From NCBI GenBank assembly GCA_014695255.1, contig JACJNX010000061.1:372001-436000 (forward strand): a stretch of DNA of 64,000 bases. Reading direction: 5' to 3'. This document shows, in pieces, positions 63,265 through 64,000 of this stretch. The position numbers and the translations under genes are program-made. Under the pieces are notes generated by a model, which saw nothing but the letters and a program-made list of their open reading frames with translations, was not told where the DNA came from and did not search any database. Position 1 is the first letter of the stretch. Every line of letters starts with the position of its first letter. This DNA comes from Cyanobacteria bacterium FACHB-63. GTDB lineage: Bacteria > Cyanobacteriota > Cyanobacteriia > Leptolyngbyales > Leptolyngbyaceae.

Positions 63265-64000
63265 ATGACAAATCATCTTCTAGAAATCAAAGATTACGGT
63301 CAAAGCATTTGGATGGACAACTTGACCCGCGATCTGATTCAGTCGGGCGAACTCAAGCGCATGATCGACGATCGAGGGTTGCGCGGTATTACTTCCAATC
63401 CTGCAATCTTTGAAAAAGCAATTAACGGAAACAAGATTTACGATGCGGACATTGAGGCAGGCATCAACGCTGGAAAGCCACTGCTTGATATCTATGAATC
63501 GCTGATTTTCGAGGATATTCGCAATGCGTGTGATATCCTCGCTGGAATCTACGAAGAGTCAGGCGGATTGGATGGCTATGTCAGCATTGAAGTTCCGCCA
63601 AACATCGCGAATGACACTGAGAAAACAATCAGCGAAGCTCGACGCTATTACAAAGAAATTGGTCGCCCGAACGTGATGATCAAGATTCCGGGAACTTCAG
63701 CAGGTTTGCCCGCCGTTGAACAAGTGATCTCAGAAGGCATCAATGTTAACGTTACTCTGCTGTTCTCAGTTCAAAGCTATATCAACACCGCATGGGCTTA
63801 CATTCGTGGACTAGAGAAACGAGTCGAAAAAGGTGAAGACATCAGCAAGCTCGCGTCAGTTGCCAGCTTCTTCCTCAGCCGGATTGATAGCAAGATCGAT
63901 GAAATGATCGATGCGAAACTAGCTAAGGGCGCAGATATGTTGCAAGAAGAAGCCAAACTGGCTGCAGTTAAAGGCAAGGTGGCGATCGCAAACGCCAAAG
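63265..64000 (+). CDS. tal: Transaldolase, 5' part (runs off the window)
   Basis: The first 245 codons of a transaldolase, which moves dihydroxyacetone between sugar phosphates in the pentose phosphate pathway. RGITSNPAIFEKAI contains the N-terminal signature and NVMIKIPGTSAG the Schiff-base Lys140. AGGAG lies upstream of the ATG at 63265. The reading frame stays open to the window end, so the C terminus is not seen. Expected to continue into zwf/opcA. Confidence 0.94.
   Translation, partial: MTNHLLEIKDYGQSIWMDNLTRDLIQSGELKRMIDDRGLRGITSNPAIFEKAINGNKIYDADIEAGINAGKPLLDIYESLIFEDIRNACDILAGIYEESGGLDGYVSIEVPPNIANDTEKTISEARRYYKEIGRPNVMIKIPGTSAGLPAVEQVISEGINVNVTLLFSVQSYINTAWAYIRGLEKRVEKGEDISKLASVASFFLSRIDSKIDEMIDAKLAKGADMLQEEAKLAAVKGKVAIANAK

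Overview
The window is chromosomal DNA from a cyanobacterium, most likely a filamentous Leptolyngbya-like lineage. The palindrome GCGATCGC (HIP1) recurs throughout genes and spacers. The gene content is that of an oxygenic phototroph: apcD (phycobilisome core), chlM (Mg-protoporphyrin methyltransferase), thf1/psb29, ycf46 and ycf35, a CURT1-like thylakoid protein, a DHNA-CoA thioesterase-like protein (phylloquinone), glcD (photorespiratory glycolate oxidation), cobN, and fbp followed by tal. Most genes sit alone or in pairs and strands switch often. No tRNA, rRNA, CRISPR array or intact insertion sequence was seen.

Layout. 0-5 kb (minus strand): radical SAM enzyme, membrane glycosyltransferase fused to TPRs, acetyltransferase. 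5-9 kb: VWA protein, thf1, cynS, a short cation-efflux protein and a Uma2 remnant. 9-12.5 kb: hydrolase, DUF924, apcD and a Phd/PIN toxin-antitoxin pair. 12.5-19.5 kb: pentapeptide protein, a GyrA-like topoisomerase subunit without a GyrA box, response regulator, divergent purE/nagA, and a hypothetical gene behind a perfect AT-rich palindrome. 19.5-22.2 kb: a candidate 6S-like structured RNA with its own terminator, chlM and DUF4336. 22.2-25.6 kb is an accessory island: a DUF433/DUF5615 pair, a small protein/aspartic protease pair and a PD-(D/E)xK-like nuclease gene, each with a copy of a short direct repeat downstream.

25.6-35.3 kb: lipoprotein, ribbon-helix-helix protein + ycf46 + ycf35, phosphoribosyltransferase, GPH-type transporter, SIMPL protein, YqiA-like esterase, CAAD/CURT1 protein and two exported proteins. 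35.3-40.4 kb (minus): a tight cluster lptA-lptB-lptF/G-Rieske oxygenase, and a separate DUF58-DUF309 pair. 40.7-50.5 kb: PilT-like ATPase, a palindromic mobile-type element, 2OG oxygenase, grxC, gshB, CHASE2-PAS-GGDEF cyclase, tandem Usp, thioesterase, FHA protein, semialdehyde dehydrogenase. 50.6-64 kb: cobN (carrying an in-frame insertion of a palindromic repeat), RluE-like pseudouridine synthase, pentapeptide protein, tyrA, glcD, an alpha/beta hydrolase, an Rpn/PD-(D/E)XK protein, fbp and the start of tal, which runs off the window.

Functionally the window is mostly core metabolism and photosynthesis maintenance. Three themes stand out: the outer-membrane LPS export cluster, glutathione supply (grxC-gshB), and the repeat-bounded island at 22.4-25.6 kb. 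Palindromic elements occur at three other loci (42.0, 43.2 and 52.9 kb), the last inside a coding sequence.
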